IMG/VR virus record: IMGVR_UViG_3300035445_000156
Span: 42,436 to 91,281 of that record
From: a virus
DNA: 48,846 nt
Direction: 5' to 3' (one strand)
This document shows, piece by piece, positions 7,462-15,551 of this stretch; positions within the stretch are counted from its first letter, which is position 1, and each line of letters opens with the position of its first letter. The notes below the pieces were generated by a model that was given only the letters and a program-made list of their open reading frames with translations, made no database searches and was not told the DNA's origin. The translations under genes and the position numbers were made by a program.

Positions 7462-9417
7462 ATGGGCGACTACATCGACGAGGCGTTCGGGCCGGGCGGG
7501 CACCTGTCGCGGGCGCTGCCCGGCTACGAGCCGCGGAGGGGGCAGGTCGACCTCGCGCGCGCCGTCGACCGGGCGATCCGCGACTCCACCGTCCTGCTCG
7601 GCGAGGCCGGTACGGGCGTCGGCAAGTCCTTCGCCTACGCGGTGCCGGCGGTCTGGCACGCGGTCCACGAGGGCCGGCGCGTGCTCGTCGTGACGGCGAA
7701 CCTGAACCTGCAGGACCAGCTCGCGGGCAAGGACCTCCCGCTCCTCCGTGCCTGCCTCCCGTGGCCGTTCGACTTCGCGGTGATGAAGGGGCGGGCGAAC
7801 TACCTGTGCCTCGACCGGCACGCGGACTCGCTCTCCGAGTCCGTCTTCGGCTCGCTCTTCGGGCGGCGAGAGGAGGTCGAGCAGTGGGACCGCGTCAACT
7901 CGTGGGCCGCGGAGACGACGGGCGGCGACGTGGCGGAGCTGCCGTTCGAGCCGCTGCCGAGCCTGCGCCAGCGCTTCACGGTCGGCGCGGAGGACTGCCT
8001 CGGGCGGGCGTGCCCGAGGCACGGCGACTGCTTCGCGAACAGGGCGAAGGTCAGGGCCGAGTCGGCGCACGTGGTCGTCGCGAACTACCACCTGCTCTTC
8101 GCGCACCTGCAGGTCGTCCGGGGGAGCGGCGGCGAGGCGGCGGTGCTGCCGCCGTTCGACGCGATGGTCCTCGACGAGGCGAACAGGGCGGCGGACATCG
8201 CGCGCGACTTCTTCGGCGCGCGCGTCACGGCGGGCGCGTGCCGGTGGGCGGCGCGCCTGCTCGCCGGCAAGGAGGGCGACCTCGACCCGGAGCTCAAGGA
8301 GCGGATCTCGGGGGAGGCGGACCGGTTCTTCGAGGCACTCGGGGACCACGCCGCGTCGCCGGCCTACCGGTCCCGACTCCGACGCGCAGACTCAGTGCGG
8401 GACTGGGGTCGCTTGGTAGGGCTCATGCAGCGGGCCTCTTCCGTCTACCTGTCGGCGGCGGGGACCGAGGAGCCGAAGCGCAAGGAGCAGCTCAGGAAGT
8501 GCGCGAGCCGGTGCGAGGGGATCGTCTCGGCGGTGACGGCCGCCATGTCGGACCCGGCGGGGGACGACGACCGCGTCTACTTCGTCGACCGGCAGGGCGA
8601 CCGGGTCGCGCTCGCGAGCAAGGCGATCGACGTCTCCGGCCGGCTGCGCGCCGAGCTCTTCGAGGCGGAGTCGGTCGGGTCGGTCACGTGCACGAGCGCG
8701 ACCTTGCGCGTCGGCGCCTCCTTCGAGTTCTTCTCCGGCGAGGTCGGGGTCGCGGAGTCGCACGACGTCGAGGAGCTCGTCGCCGAGAGCCCGTTCGACT
8801 TCCGCGAGCAGTGCCTGCTCGTCGTCCCGCGCGACGCGCCGGACCCGAAGCTCGACGTCCAGCACCGCGAGGCCGCGCGCCTGTTCGTCGAGGCGTGCCG
8901 GCAGGCGGGCGGCAGGACGCTCGGGCTGTTCACGAGCTACCGGAGCTTGACGGTCGCGCACGAGCTCGCGTCGGCGAGGCTCCCCTACCGGGTGATGCGG
9001 CAGGGCGAGGCGCCGCGGCACGAGCTCGTCCGGCGTTTCCGGGAGGACAAGACGAGCGTGCTGCTCGGGGCGGAGTCGTTCTGGTCGGGCGTCGACGTGC
9101 CGGGCGAGGCGCTCTCGTGCGTCGTGATGGACCGGCTGCCGTTCCCGAACCCGTCCGACCCGGTGATGGACGCGCTCGCGGAGCGGGACGACGACTCGTT
9201 CCGGAACCAGTCGCTGCCGCGCGCGACGACCATGTTCCGGCAGGGGTTCGGCCGGCTGATCCGGGCGTCGACCGACCGGGGCGCCGTCGTGTGCCTGGAC
9301 TCCCGTCTCCTGGACAAACCGTACGGCAAGCTCTTCCTGAAGTGCCTGCCGGCGGGCGTGCGGATGTCGCGCGACCTCGCCGACGTCGGCCGCTTCCTCG
9401 CATCATCTGCGACATGA
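7462..9417 (+). CDS. DinG/XPD-type superfamily 2 helicase
   Basis: 651 residues. Walker A GEAGTGVGKS (47-56); four Cys at about 116, 179, 184 and 190 in the right place for the Fe-S cluster of XPD/DinG helicases; a DEAN motif II (238-241); a C-terminal motif VI QGFGRLIRAS. Such enzymes unwind DNA 5' to 3' and remove R-loops or other structures. CATCCT sits 7 nt before the ATG, behind a palindromic element. The stop overlaps the methyltransferase start. Confidence 0.9.
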   Translation: MGDYIDEAFGPGGHLSRALPGYEPRRGQVDLARAVDRAIRDSTVLLGEAGTGVGKSFAYAVPAVWHAVHEGRRVLVVTANLNLQDQLAGKDLPLLRACLPWPFDFAVMKGRANYLCLDRHADSLSESVFGSLFGRREEVEQWDRVNSWAAETTGGDVAELPFEPLPSLRQRFTVGAEDCLGRACPRHGDCFANRAKVRAESAHVVVANYHLLFAHLQVVRGSGGEAAVLPPFDAMVLDEANRAADIARDFFGARVTAGACRWAARLLAGKEGDLDPELKERISGEADRFFEALGDHAASPAYRSRLRRADSVRDWGRLVGLMQRASSVYLSAAGTEEPKRKEQLRKCASRCEGIVSAVTAAMSDPAGDDDRVYFVDRQGDRVALASKAIDVSGRLRAELFEAESVGSVTCTSATLRVGASFEFFSGEVGVAESHDVEELVAESPFDFREQCLLVVPRDAPDPKLDVQHREAARLFVEACRQAGGRTLGLFTSYRSLTVAHELASARLPYRVMRQGEAPRHELVRRFREDKTSVLLGAESFWSGVDVPGEALSCVVMDRLPFPNPSDPVMDALAERDDDSFRNQSLPRATTMFRQGFGRLIRASTDRGAVVCLDSRLLDKPYGKLFLKCLPAGVRMSRDLADVGRFLASSAT

Positions 9418-10016
9418 CCGAACCGTTCCGTGTCATCTCGGCCGACCCGCCTTGGCCGTTCAGGGACAAACTCCCGGGATCGGGCAGGGGCGCCGGGAAG
9501 CACTACAACCTGCTCTCGCTCGAAGGGATCAAGGACTTCCCCCTGCCGTCGATTGCGGACGACGCGGTCCTCTTCCTCTGGCGGGTCGCGTCGATGTCGG
9601 AGGAGGCGCACGCGGTCGAGCGCGCGTGGGGATTCACGCACAAGACGGAGATCGTGTGGGAGAAGCAGAGCGTCTGCTCGAAGTGCAAGGGGGGCGGAGA
9701 ACGCTTCAACCCGACGAGACCCTGTGAGCAGTGCGGCGGAGGCGGGCGCAACCGCTGGTTCGGCATGGGGCGGATCACGCGCGCGGCGCACGAGGTCTGC
9801 CTCGTCGCGACTCGCGGCCGGCCGAAGGTGCTCGACCGCTCGGTCCGGAGTCTCTTCTCGGCGGTCGTCCCCGGTGGCCGCCACAGCGCGAAGCCGCCCG
9901 AGTTCTACGCGATGGTCGAGCGGCTATTCGCGGGGCCCTACTGCGAGCTCTTCGCGGTCGAGCGGCGACCGGGCTGGCACCAGGAGGGCTTCCAGCTCGG
10001 GGAGGAGATCCGGTGA
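9414..10016 (+). CDS. MT-A70 family adenine methyltransferase
   Basis: 200 residues. DPPW at residues 11-14 is the catalytic motif of MT-A70-like N6-adenine methyltransferases, and VCLVATRGRP plus the final strand fit the family. A Cys4 insertion (C88, C91, C104, C107; CSKC...CEQC) is a probable zinc finger within the target-recognition part. Likely methylates phage DNA, perhaps against host restriction. CATCAT 7 nt before the ATG is coded in the end of the helicase gene; ATGA overlap. Confidence 0.85.
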   Translation: MTEPFRVISADPPWPFRDKLPGSGRGAGKHYNLLSLEGIKDFPLPSIADDAVLFLWRVASMSEEAHAVERAWGFTHKTEIVWEKQSVCSKCKGGGERFNPTRPCEQCGGGGRNRWFGMGRITRAAHEVCLVATRGRPKVLDRSVRSLFSAVVPGGRHSAKPPEFYAMVERLFAGPYCELFAVERRPGWHQEGFQLGEEIR

Positions 10017-10597
10017 GCGACGACTCGAACGTCCTGTCTCGTCCCCCTCCCGCGCTCGTCGAGCGAGTCGTCGACGACTTCGAGGCGATCCGGATCCTCG
10101 CGCTCCGGCTGGAACGGCGAGAGCAGAGCGACCTCGTGCGGTTCGACGTCGGTCAGGCCGACGGTTCGTCGTGGCGGGTCAAGGTCGAGTGCGTCGATCG
10201 GGACCGTCGAGGAGTTCGATACCCGGAGTTGCCTCCTCCCGGCGTCCTCGTCGAGTTCCGCGTCGACGGGCGAGGGACGTCTGAGGTCGCGCTCGAGGTC
10301 ATGAGCGACGTCGGCGCGCTCGAGCTGGCCGGTCACTCGATCGCGGACCCTCCCCTACGGCCGAGCTGGGCGTCGAATGAACCCTTCGTCGCGAAAGAGT
10401 CGACGGTCGCCGGGTGCACCGGTCGCATCCGGCAACGCATCGCCAGGGCGCTGCAGTCTCGGGTGCGGGACAACGCCGCCCGGCTCAAGGCGGACGGCTT
10501 CGACTTCTCGGCGGATGGTTGGGATCTAGTCACACGTTTCGTCTGGCCGGGCCCGTCTCCCTCGGAGGCATCGGTCCGGGGGTACTTTCCCGGGTGA
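10013..10597 (+). CDS. Hypothetical protein
   Basis: 194 residues from a GTG overlapping the methyltransferase stop. The first half is beta-rich (VRFDVGQADGSSWRVKVECV); the second is helical and basic (IRQRIARALQSRVRDNAARL). Not recognised. Confidence 0.6.
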   Translation: MSDDSNVLSRPPPALVERVVDDFEAIRILALRLERREQSDLVRFDVGQADGSSWRVKVECVDRDRRGVRYPELPPPGVLVEFRVDGRGTSEVALEVMSDVGALELAGHSIADPPLRPSWASNEPFVAKESTVAGCTGRIRQRIARALQSRVRDNAARLKADGFDFSADGWDLVTRFVWPGPSPSEASVRGYFPG

Positions 10598-10836
10598 TGC
10601 GAAAGAAGAAGGATAGGCCGGAGGAGGTGCCCCGGCTGCTCGTCGTGACGGTCCCGCTCGCGCGGGGGTCGGACGAGGCGACGGCGGCGCGCTTCGCCGG
10701 GATGGTCGGCGCGGTGCTCGACGACTTCTTCGAGTCGATGCGACGCGAGGGCGTGGCGCACCCGGCGGTCGGGAGCAACGTCGCGGTCGAGCGGGGGACC
10801 GGTCGGAGCGACCTCGACGTCCGGGCCCTGCACTGA
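10597..10836 (+). CDS. Small hypothetical protein
   Basis: 79 residues with a basic N-terminus. TACTTT is 8 nt before the ATG. The GTG directly before it (10594) overlaps the upstream stop and is an alternative start. No family recognised. Confidence 0.5.
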   Translation: MRKKKDRPEEVPRLLVVTVPLARGSDEATAARFAGMVGAVLDDFFESMRREGVAHPAVGSNVAVERGTGRSDLDVRALH

Positions 10837-10857
10837 GCCCCGCATCATCGTCCTCTG

Positions 10858-11328
10858 ATGCGCGTGCGAGAGCGGGTCAGGGGTCCGAAGGCCAGGGTCT
10901 TGGGCGCCCGCGCGCTCTCGGAGGAGGTCATACGGGAAGGCGACGGTCGGCGGAGACTCAGGGTCTCCCGACCCGAGATGCGTGCCGACTGCGAGCCGGG
11001 CGGGCGGTTCGCCGCGCGGCCGTGCCCGTTCGTCTCGTGCCGGCACCACCTGATGCTCGAGGCGGACGGGGCGAGCATCAGGTTCAACTTCGAGTCGCTC
11101 GAGGAGATGGACGACACGTGCCTGCTCGACGCAGTCGACCGAGCGCGGGAGCGCGCGGACGACTCGCCGCTCTTCGACCGCGCGACCGGCGGGCTCAAGG
11201 TGCAGCACGTCTCGCGGCTGATGAACCTCGCGCCGGAGCGGGTGCGCGAGATCGAGGCGGCGGGGCTCGACCTGCTCAAGCAGGCGGCGGCGAGACTCCG
11301 CCGGAGCGACGAGTTCGAGGGGGACTAG
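10858..11328 (+). CDS. Sigma-factor-like protein (region 4-type HTH)
   Basis: 156 residues. RPCPFVSCRHHLMLEADG, then TCLLDAVDR, then a helix-turn-helix VSRLMNLAPERVREIEAAGL follows the layout of small sigma-70-like proteins, with the HTH in the place of sigma region 4. This family is common in Myxococcota and some phages. It could direct RNA polymerase to phage promoters; a link to the CATCAT boxes is speculation. CATCAT lies 9 nt before the ATG. The stop codon TAG is also the start of the next gene's TAGACT box. Confidence 0.65.
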   Translation: MRVRERVRGPKARVLGARALSEEVIREGDGRRRLRVSRPEMRADCEPGGRFAARPCPFVSCRHHLMLEADGASIRFNFESLEEMDDTCLLDAVDRARERADDSPLFDRATGGLKVQHVSRLMNLAPERVREIEAAGLDLLKQAAARLRRSDEFEGD

Positions 11329-11338
11329 ACTGGGGCGG

Positions 11339-11929
11339 GTGAGAGGGAGACGAGTCGGCCGGCCGCCGGTCGAGGGCGAGGCGATGCGACCGCCGCCGCC
11401 GAAGACGAGCCCGGAGACCATGCGGGCGAGGCGGGACCTCGTGACGCGCCTGCGCGCCTTCGGCCTGACGCTGCCGATGGTGCGCGAGTCGATCCGGGAC
11501 CAGACGACGCCGGCCCCGGGCGACACGGAGGTCGAGGCCGCGAAGAAGCTCCTGCTCGCGGAGCAGATCGGCGCGCCGCTCTCGGACGCGCAGGTCGCGT
11601 ACGCGTGGGACGTGGCCGAAAAGGAGGCGCTCGAGCGGTTCGAGCAGGACCGGGCGAGCGCGCGCGCCTTCCAGGCGGAGCGGCTCTCGCGGGACCTCGT
11701 CGCGCTCCGGCAGCACGCCCGGGGCGCGAAGGGGACGGCGCCCTACCGGGAGGTGGCCAAGCACGAGGAGCTGCTCGGGCGCGTCTACGGCACGTTCGCC
11801 CCCGAGCGCGTCGCAGTCGACGTGGACGCGACGGTGCGCCGGTCGCTCCTGATGGTCGTGATGGGCATGTCCCCGGAGGAGCAGGACCAGCTCGTCGAGG
11901 AGGAGCGAGCGCGCGAGCTCGACTCGTAG
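11339..11929 (+). CDS. Putative small terminase subunit
   Basis: 196 residues from GTG, 7 nt after TAGACT (11326-11331). Helical, with a basic N-terminus that could bind DNA and a C-terminal stretch REVAKHEELLGRVYGTFAPERV, which resembles the ends of phage small terminases. The assignment rests on that resemblance; TerL is 10 kb downstream, so proximity does not help. Confidence 0.5.
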   Translation: MRGRRVGRPPVEGEAMRPPPPKTSPETMRARRDLVTRLRAFGLTLPMVRESIRDQTTPAPGDTEVEAAKKLLLAEQIGAPLSDAQVAYAWDVAEKEALERFEQDRASARAFQAERLSRDLVALRQHARGAKGTAPYREVAKHEELLGRVYGTFAPERVAVDVDATVRRSLLMVVMGMSPEEQDQLVEEERARELDS

Positions 11930-11942
11930 CGGGCATCATCCG

Positions 11943-11975
11943 GAGATAACACCGGTGTTATCTCCGGGACAAACC
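11943..11975 (+). repeat. 33-bp palindromic element, copy 3 (leader)
   Basis: Perfect 22-bp palindrome plus CGGGACAAACC. A CATCAT box at 11935-11940 would place the transcription start 7 nt later, inside the left arm of the palindrome. A bound protein would then block initiation. A GAGGGAGAAGG ribosome-binding site and the ATG at 11990 follow. Confidence 0.95.
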
Positions 11976-11989
11976 AGAGGGAGAAGGAC

Positions 11990-12247
11990 ATGAGCGACAA
12001 GAACGGTTGGGCGTCCATCCGCGCGGTCGAGATCACGGTCGAGCCGGGCGACGGGGTGGACATGGCGAAGACGGTCGCCGCGGCGCTCTCGTCGCTCGGC
12101 TGGGGACCGAGCGAGCAGGAGTTCAACCTGACGGCGACCGTCGACCTGCAGGGGTCCACCGACCCGCAGCCGGTCGCCGGGCCGACCGGACCGCCGCCGC
12201 TCCGGGACGAGCGGCCGTCTCGCCCGGGGATCGCGAGGGCGGAGTGA
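11990..12247 (+). CDS. Small hypothetical protein behind palindromic operator
   Basis: 85 residues. IRAVEITVEPGDGVDMAKTV and a second strand EFNLTATVDLQG suggest a small alpha/beta fold, with a Pro-rich tail. Clear ribosome-binding site. The stop overlaps the next GTG. Function unknown. Confidence 0.65.
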   Translation: MSDKNGWASIRAVEITVEPGDGVDMAKTVAAALSSLGWGPSEQEFNLTATVDLQGSTDPQPVAGPTGPPPLRDERPSRPGIARAE

Positions 12248-12879
12248 ACGAGGTCGCCCGAGCCCTGCTCGTCGCCGTGCTCGCGCTCGCGTATCTCCTG
12301 ACGCGGGAGCGGCGCGCGCACCTCTCCTTCGTCGCGGCCCTGTGCGCCTTCAGCGTGACGGACGCGATCCGGAGCCTCGTCTCGGCGTCGCTCGCGACCG
12401 AGGCGGCGCTCTACCTCGCGTGGCCGGCGACCGTCGCCTTCCTCGCGGGCCTGGTCCGGCCGCGCTCCGCGCGCTGGTTCGTGTGCGTGGTCGTCGCGCA
12501 CGCGGCGCTCACGTCCGCGGCCGCCTCGTGCTCGGCCGACTACGGGGCGCGGCGGGCCGTCTACGCCTGCGCGCACTCGCTCGCGGCCCTCTCGTTCGCC
12601 CCGCTCGTCGTCGACCTCCTGAGGCGGCGTCGGGCGCCGACGGAGACGGAGTCCGCCTCGCTCTACCTGGCGGGCGGGGAGCTCGCGTGGGTCGTGCCTG
12701 TAGTCTTCGTCCCGGCGGGACACTGGGCGTGGGCGTCCGGTCTCCAGTCGACGGTCCTCTACCTCTTGCTCGCGGGGGCTCACGTCCGATGGATCTGGCG
12801 CGCTCGGTCTTCCTCTCGCTCGGCTCGGTCGCCGGGTGCCTCGGGGCGGTCGCCGGTCTCCTCGCTCTCGCGCGCGTGA
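12244..12879 (+). CDS. Multi-pass membrane protein
   Basis: 211 residues from a GTG overlapping the upstream stop. Several hydrophobic segments (ALLVAVLALAYLL, LYLAWPATVAFLAGLV, FVCVVVAHAALTSAAA, ELAWVVPVVFVPAGHW) give about five or six membrane passes. The C-terminal 30 residues (Ser/Arg-rich) overlap the next gene. No family recognised; holin-like function is possible but unsupported. Confidence 0.6.
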   Translation: MNEVARALLVAVLALAYLLTRERRAHLSFVAALCAFSVTDAIRSLVSASLATEAALYLAWPATVAFLAGLVRPRSARWFVCVVVAHAALTSAAASCSADYGARRAVYACAHSLAALSFAPLVVDLLRRRRAPTETESASLYLAGGELAWVVPVVFVPAGHWAWASGLQSTVLYLLLAGAHVRWIWRARSSSRSARSPGASGRSPVSSLSRA

Positions 12880-13031
12880 GGGCGATAGAGCCGCGGCTGG
12901 CGGTCGTCGAGGAGCGCGCCGAGCTGCTCGAGCCGCTCGGGCACCTGGCGACGGTCCTCGCGCCGCCGCGCTTCGACCCGGACGAGCCGCCGAAGAGCGT
13001 CAGGGTCGCGCCGGCATCATCGGGGGAGTGA
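12789..13031 (+). CDS. Small membrane-anchored coiled-coil protein
   Basis: 80 residues. One transmembrane helix (FLSLGSVAGCLGAVAGLLAL), then AIEPRLAVVEERAELLEPL, a likely coiled coil. Overlaps the preceding gene by 91 bp in another frame, as lysis-related genes often do, but nothing else supports lysis. Ends in the PASSGE codons that also spell a CATCAT box. Confidence 0.5.
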   Translation: MDLARSVFLSLGSVAGCLGAVAGLLALARVRAIEPRLAVVEERAELLEPLGHLATVLAPPRFDPDEPPKSVRVAPASSGE

Positions 13032-13192
13032 AAGTTCTGGCGGGGCGCGTCCCCCGGAGGGCATCCGGCCCGGATACCGGGGCGGGTTTCTCGATATCCG
13101 CAATCCGCAATCCGCGCGCAAGGCGACGAAAGGGGCCGAGTTCCCGGCATCGGGGCCGGGCCGGCTCGCTCGCGCCTCTCCCCCTCGCGTGA
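13028..13192 (+). CDS. Small basic ORF predicted from leaderless start box
   Basis: 54 residues, Arg-rich (NPRARRRKGPSSRHRGR). The GTG lies exactly 7 nt after CATCAT (13015-13020) and overlaps the upstream stop, the same junction used by real genes here. Composition alone is not convincing; it could be a leader for the ndk gene. Confidence 0.35.
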   Translation: MKVLAGRVPRRASGPDTGAGFSISAIRNPRARRRKGPSSRHRGRAGSLAPLPLA

Positions 13193-13248
13193 AAGACATT
13201 GCGCGCGGGGACCGGAGCCGCCGAGAGTCTCGGAGAAGGGAGCGGGCG

Positions 13249-13722
13249 ATGGGTTTCACGGTAGGGATCGTCAAGCCGCGCGCGACGCGGCACCTCGGGA
13301 GAATCCTCGAGGTGCTGACGCGCGGCGGATTCGTCATCGACGAGGTGCGGGTGCTGGAGTTGACGGACGAGGAAGCGCGCGAGTTCTACGCGGAGCACGC
13401 GGGGAAGCCGTTCTTCGACGAGCACGTCGCGTTCATGACGAGCGAGCCCGTCGTTTTCCTCGTGCTCTCGATGCCAGCGCTCGACAACTCAGGCGAGCTG
13501 TCCGTCAAGACGCTGCGGAAGTTGCTCGGGGACACGGACCCGAAGAAGGCGGCCCCGTTCACGATCAGGTGCCGGTTCGGCAGCAACGAGCTCCCGGACA
13601 ACGCGATGCACGGCTCCTCGGACCCGGACGCGGCGGTCCGGGAATTCAAGTTGTTCCGTCGCTTCTGCGAATCGCGCGGTGACCGTTCTCTAGGAGTCCT
13701 CCGAGACGGGGAATCCGGGTGA
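13249..13722 (+). CDS. ndk: Nucleoside diphosphate kinase
   Basis: 157 residues. FTVGIVKPRATRHLG opens the ferredoxin-like fold; the phosphohistidine lies in NAMHGSSDPDAA (His at about 121). Transfers the terminal phosphate between (d)NTPs and (d)NDPs. Some insertions (NSGELSVKTLRKLLGDTDPKKA) match the family's Kpn-loop region. A GGAGAAGGGAG ribosome-binding site precedes the ATG. First gene of a nucleotide cluster with dcd, thyX and a pyrophosphohydrolase; the stop overlaps the dcd GTG. Confidence 0.9.
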   Translation: MGFTVGIVKPRATRHLGRILEVLTRGGFVIDEVRVLELTDEEAREFYAEHAGKPFFDEHVAFMTSEPVVFLVLSMPALDNSGELSVKTLRKLLGDTDPKKAAPFTIRCRFGSNELPDNAMHGSSDPDAAVREFKLFRRFCESRGDRSLGVLRDGESG

Positions 13723-14393
13723 TCCTCGGGGACGCGGAGATCCGGCGGGCGCTCGACGCGGGCGAGATCGCGGTCGATCCCATGGCGCCGTGGGCGCTCG
13801 GGACGAACTCGATCGACCTCCACCTGGCGCCGTCGCTGCGCGTCTACGCCGACGTCGTGCTCCGGACCGACCGGGACTGCCCGACGCGCGAGGTCCCGAT
13901 CCCGCCCGGCGTCGGCGTGTGCCTGAGCCCGGGCGAGCTCTACCTCGCCTCGACCGTCGAGCGCACGAGGAGCGGGCCCTACCTGCCGGTCATCGACGGG
14001 ACGAGCGGCGCGGGCCGGCTCGGGATCAGCGTGCACCAGACGGCGGGGATCGGCGATGTCGGCTTCGAGGGGCACTGGACTCTCGAGCTCGCGGTCGTGC
14101 GACCGGTGCGCGTGTTCGGGGGAGAGCCGATCGCGCAGCTCCGGTTCTTCGAGGTCGCGGGTCGCGTGCTCGTGCCGTACGGGGAGAAGGAGACGGCGAG
14201 CTACGCGGACGCGAGGGAGAGCGGGCCGGTCCCGCGCGGCTCGCGGATGTGGCGCAAGAGGCGGTGGACGGGTGCCCCGAAGTGCGACTCGTGCGGCGGG
14301 ACGAGCTTCCGTCAGTCGGACACGAGCGACCCGGGGTCGCCCGGTGCGTCGGGTGCGGGACGGTTCGGTGCGTGTGGAAGGGAGAAGATGTGA
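13719..14393 (+). CDS. dcd: dCTP deaminase-like protein with zinc-ribbon tail
   Basis: 224 residues from GTG. LGTNSIDLHLAPSLRVY and the core VIDGTSGAGRLGISVHQTAG with GDVGFEGHWTLEL are Dcd/dUTPase-family signatures. The enzyme makes dUTP (or dUMP) for thymidylate synthesis. The tail starts a zinc ribbon (CDSCGGTSF) whose second CxxC (RCVGCG) is only present in the -1 frame, which then runs into thyX. The shift point has a heptamer C-CCG-GGG in the zero frame. Either a real -1 frameshift or one missing base. Confidence 0.8.
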   Translation: MILGDAEIRRALDAGEIAVDPMAPWALGTNSIDLHLAPSLRVYADVVLRTDRDCPTREVPIPPGVGVCLSPGELYLASTVERTRSGPYLPVIDGTSGAGRLGISVHQTAGIGDVGFEGHWTLELAVVRPVRVFGGEPIAQLRFFEVAGRVLVPYGEKETASYADARESGPVPRGSRMWRKRRWTGAPKCDSCGGTSFRQSDTSDPGSPGASGAGRFGACGREKM

Positions 14394-15211
14394 ACAAGGA
14401 AGAAGCGAACACAGCCTACGGACGCGCGGGAGAGGTGAGCAGGGTTGAGCTGCTCGATCACGGGTACGTCGAGCTCGTCGAGACATGGGGGAGCGACGAG
14501 CGGATCGTCGAGGCGGCGCGGATGTCGACGGGGAAGAGGTTCCTCGGTTGGGGCGAACGCTGCCGATCTTGCGGTTACCCGAAAGAGTGCGGCGACCATG
14601 AGGTGGGTTGCGCGGCGGATCCCGGACTCGCCGCGTCGTGGGTGCCCGGAGACGAACGGCTCCTCCGATTCCTGTGGGAGAACAAGCACGCGACCCCGTT
14701 CGAGATGGCGGGCGCGACGATCGAAGTGCAGGCGCCGATCATGGTGTTCCGCGAGTGGCACCGACACCGCACGCAGAGCTACAACGAGATGAGCGCGCGG
14801 TACGCGCCGTTGCCGGCTGTCGACTACCTGCCGACGGTCGAACGGGTCCTGATGGTCGACCCGAAAAATCATCAGGCGCAGGCGCTCGCGGGCAGTGAGA
14901 AGATCACGATGGAGTCGGCGCTGGAGTGGCTCGCTGAACTCGCCGACCTCTACGAGCACTGCGAGCGCGTTTATCAGAGCGGGCTGCGCCGCGGCGTGCC
15001 GAAGGAGCTTGCGCGACTCGCTGTGACGGTCGGGCGCTATTCGCGCATGCGCGCGAGCGGCAACCTGCGGAACTGGCTCGGCTTTCTGTCGCTCCGCATG
15101 CCGTCGAACGCCCAATTGGAGATCCGCTCGTACGCGACGGCCGCGCATGACCGCTTTTTCGTGCCCGCGTTCCCCCGGACGCTCGCGCTCTTCGACGAGA
15201 GGCGGGCGTGA
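14390..15211 (+). CDS. thyX: Flavin-dependent thymidylate synthase ThyX
   Basis: 273 residues from GTG. RHRTQSYNEMSARY (about 125-138) is the ThyX motif; FLWENKHATPFE and RRGVPKELARLAVTVGRYS also fit. Makes dTMP from dUMP using FAD and folate. An insertion with four Cys (about 58, 61, 67, 74) suggests a zinc knuckle before the first conserved helix. A GGAAGGGAGAAG ribosome-binding site lies just upstream. The stop overlaps the next GTG. Confidence 0.93.
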   Translation: MNKEEANTAYGRAGEVSRVELLDHGYVELVETWGSDERIVEAARMSTGKRFLGWGERCRSCGYPKECGDHEVGCAADPGLAASWVPGDERLLRFLWENKHATPFEMAGATIEVQAPIMVFREWHRHRTQSYNEMSARYAPLPAVDYLPTVERVLMVDPKNHQAQALAGSEKITMESALEWLAELADLYEHCERVYQSGLRRGVPKELARLAVTVGRYSRMRASGNLRNWLGFLSLRMPSNAQLEIRSYATAAHDRFFVPAFPRTLALFDERRA

Positions 15212-15537
15212 GCGGGCAGAAGAAGGACGGCGGCAAGGAACGCTGGGACCTGCTGCCGCACGACGCGCTCCGGGAGGTCGCGCGGGTGATGTCCTCGGTC
15301 CTCGTCGAGAACGGCGGCAAGTACGAGCCGCGCAATTGGGAGAAGGGGATCGCGGCGAGTCGCCTCTACGCGGCGGCCATGCAGCACCTGACCTCGTGGT
15401 GGACGGGTGAGGACCTCGACCCGGAGACCGGTCTGCACCACCTCGCGCACGCTGCGTGCTGCGTCCTGTTCATGCTGGCGCTGGCCAGGCGCAGTCACAA
15501 GCACGACGACCGACCGATGAGCGAGCGGCTCCCCTGA
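15208..15537 (+). CDS. dATP/dGTP pyrophosphohydrolase-like protein
   Basis: 109 residues from GTG. GKERWDLLPHDALREVARVM followed by GGKYEPRNWEKG is the signature of the phage family annotated as dATP/dGTP diphosphohydrolase N-terminal domain (MazG-like all-alpha fold). Likely adjusts dNTP pools or supports DNA with modified purines; no PurZ-like gene is seen in the window, so a 2-aminoadenine genome is not supported. Last gene of the nucleotide cluster. Confidence 0.75.
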   Translation: MSGQKKDGGKERWDLLPHDALREVARVMSSVLVENGGKYEPRNWEKGIAASRLYAAAMQHLTSWWTGEDLDPETGLHHLAHAACCVLFMLALARRSHKHDDRPMSERLP

Positions 15538-15551
15538 TACCGTCGCCGCCC

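Noticed and set aside
6496-8349. Very long minus-strand frame opposite the helicase gene
   Set aside because: Only its last 282 codons (6496-7344) have protein-like sequence, a ribosome-binding site and promoter; the rest is an Arg-rich shadow of the helicase.
9462-9475. GGGACAAAC matching the element tail inside the methyltransferase gene
   Set aside because: No palindrome beside it, and the codons are natural for the enzyme's N-terminus (FRDKLPG). The same applies to GGACAAACC at about 9313 in the helicase gene.
7425-10016. 863-codon plus-strand frame through the helicase region
   Set aside because: Only the final part (from 9414) is real, as the methyltransferase; upstream is shadow of the helicase gene.
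15208-15537. Evidence for a 2-aminoadenine (Z) genome
   Set aside because: The pyrophosphohydrolase-like gene belongs to a widespread phage family; no PurZ or DatZ-like gene is present in the window.
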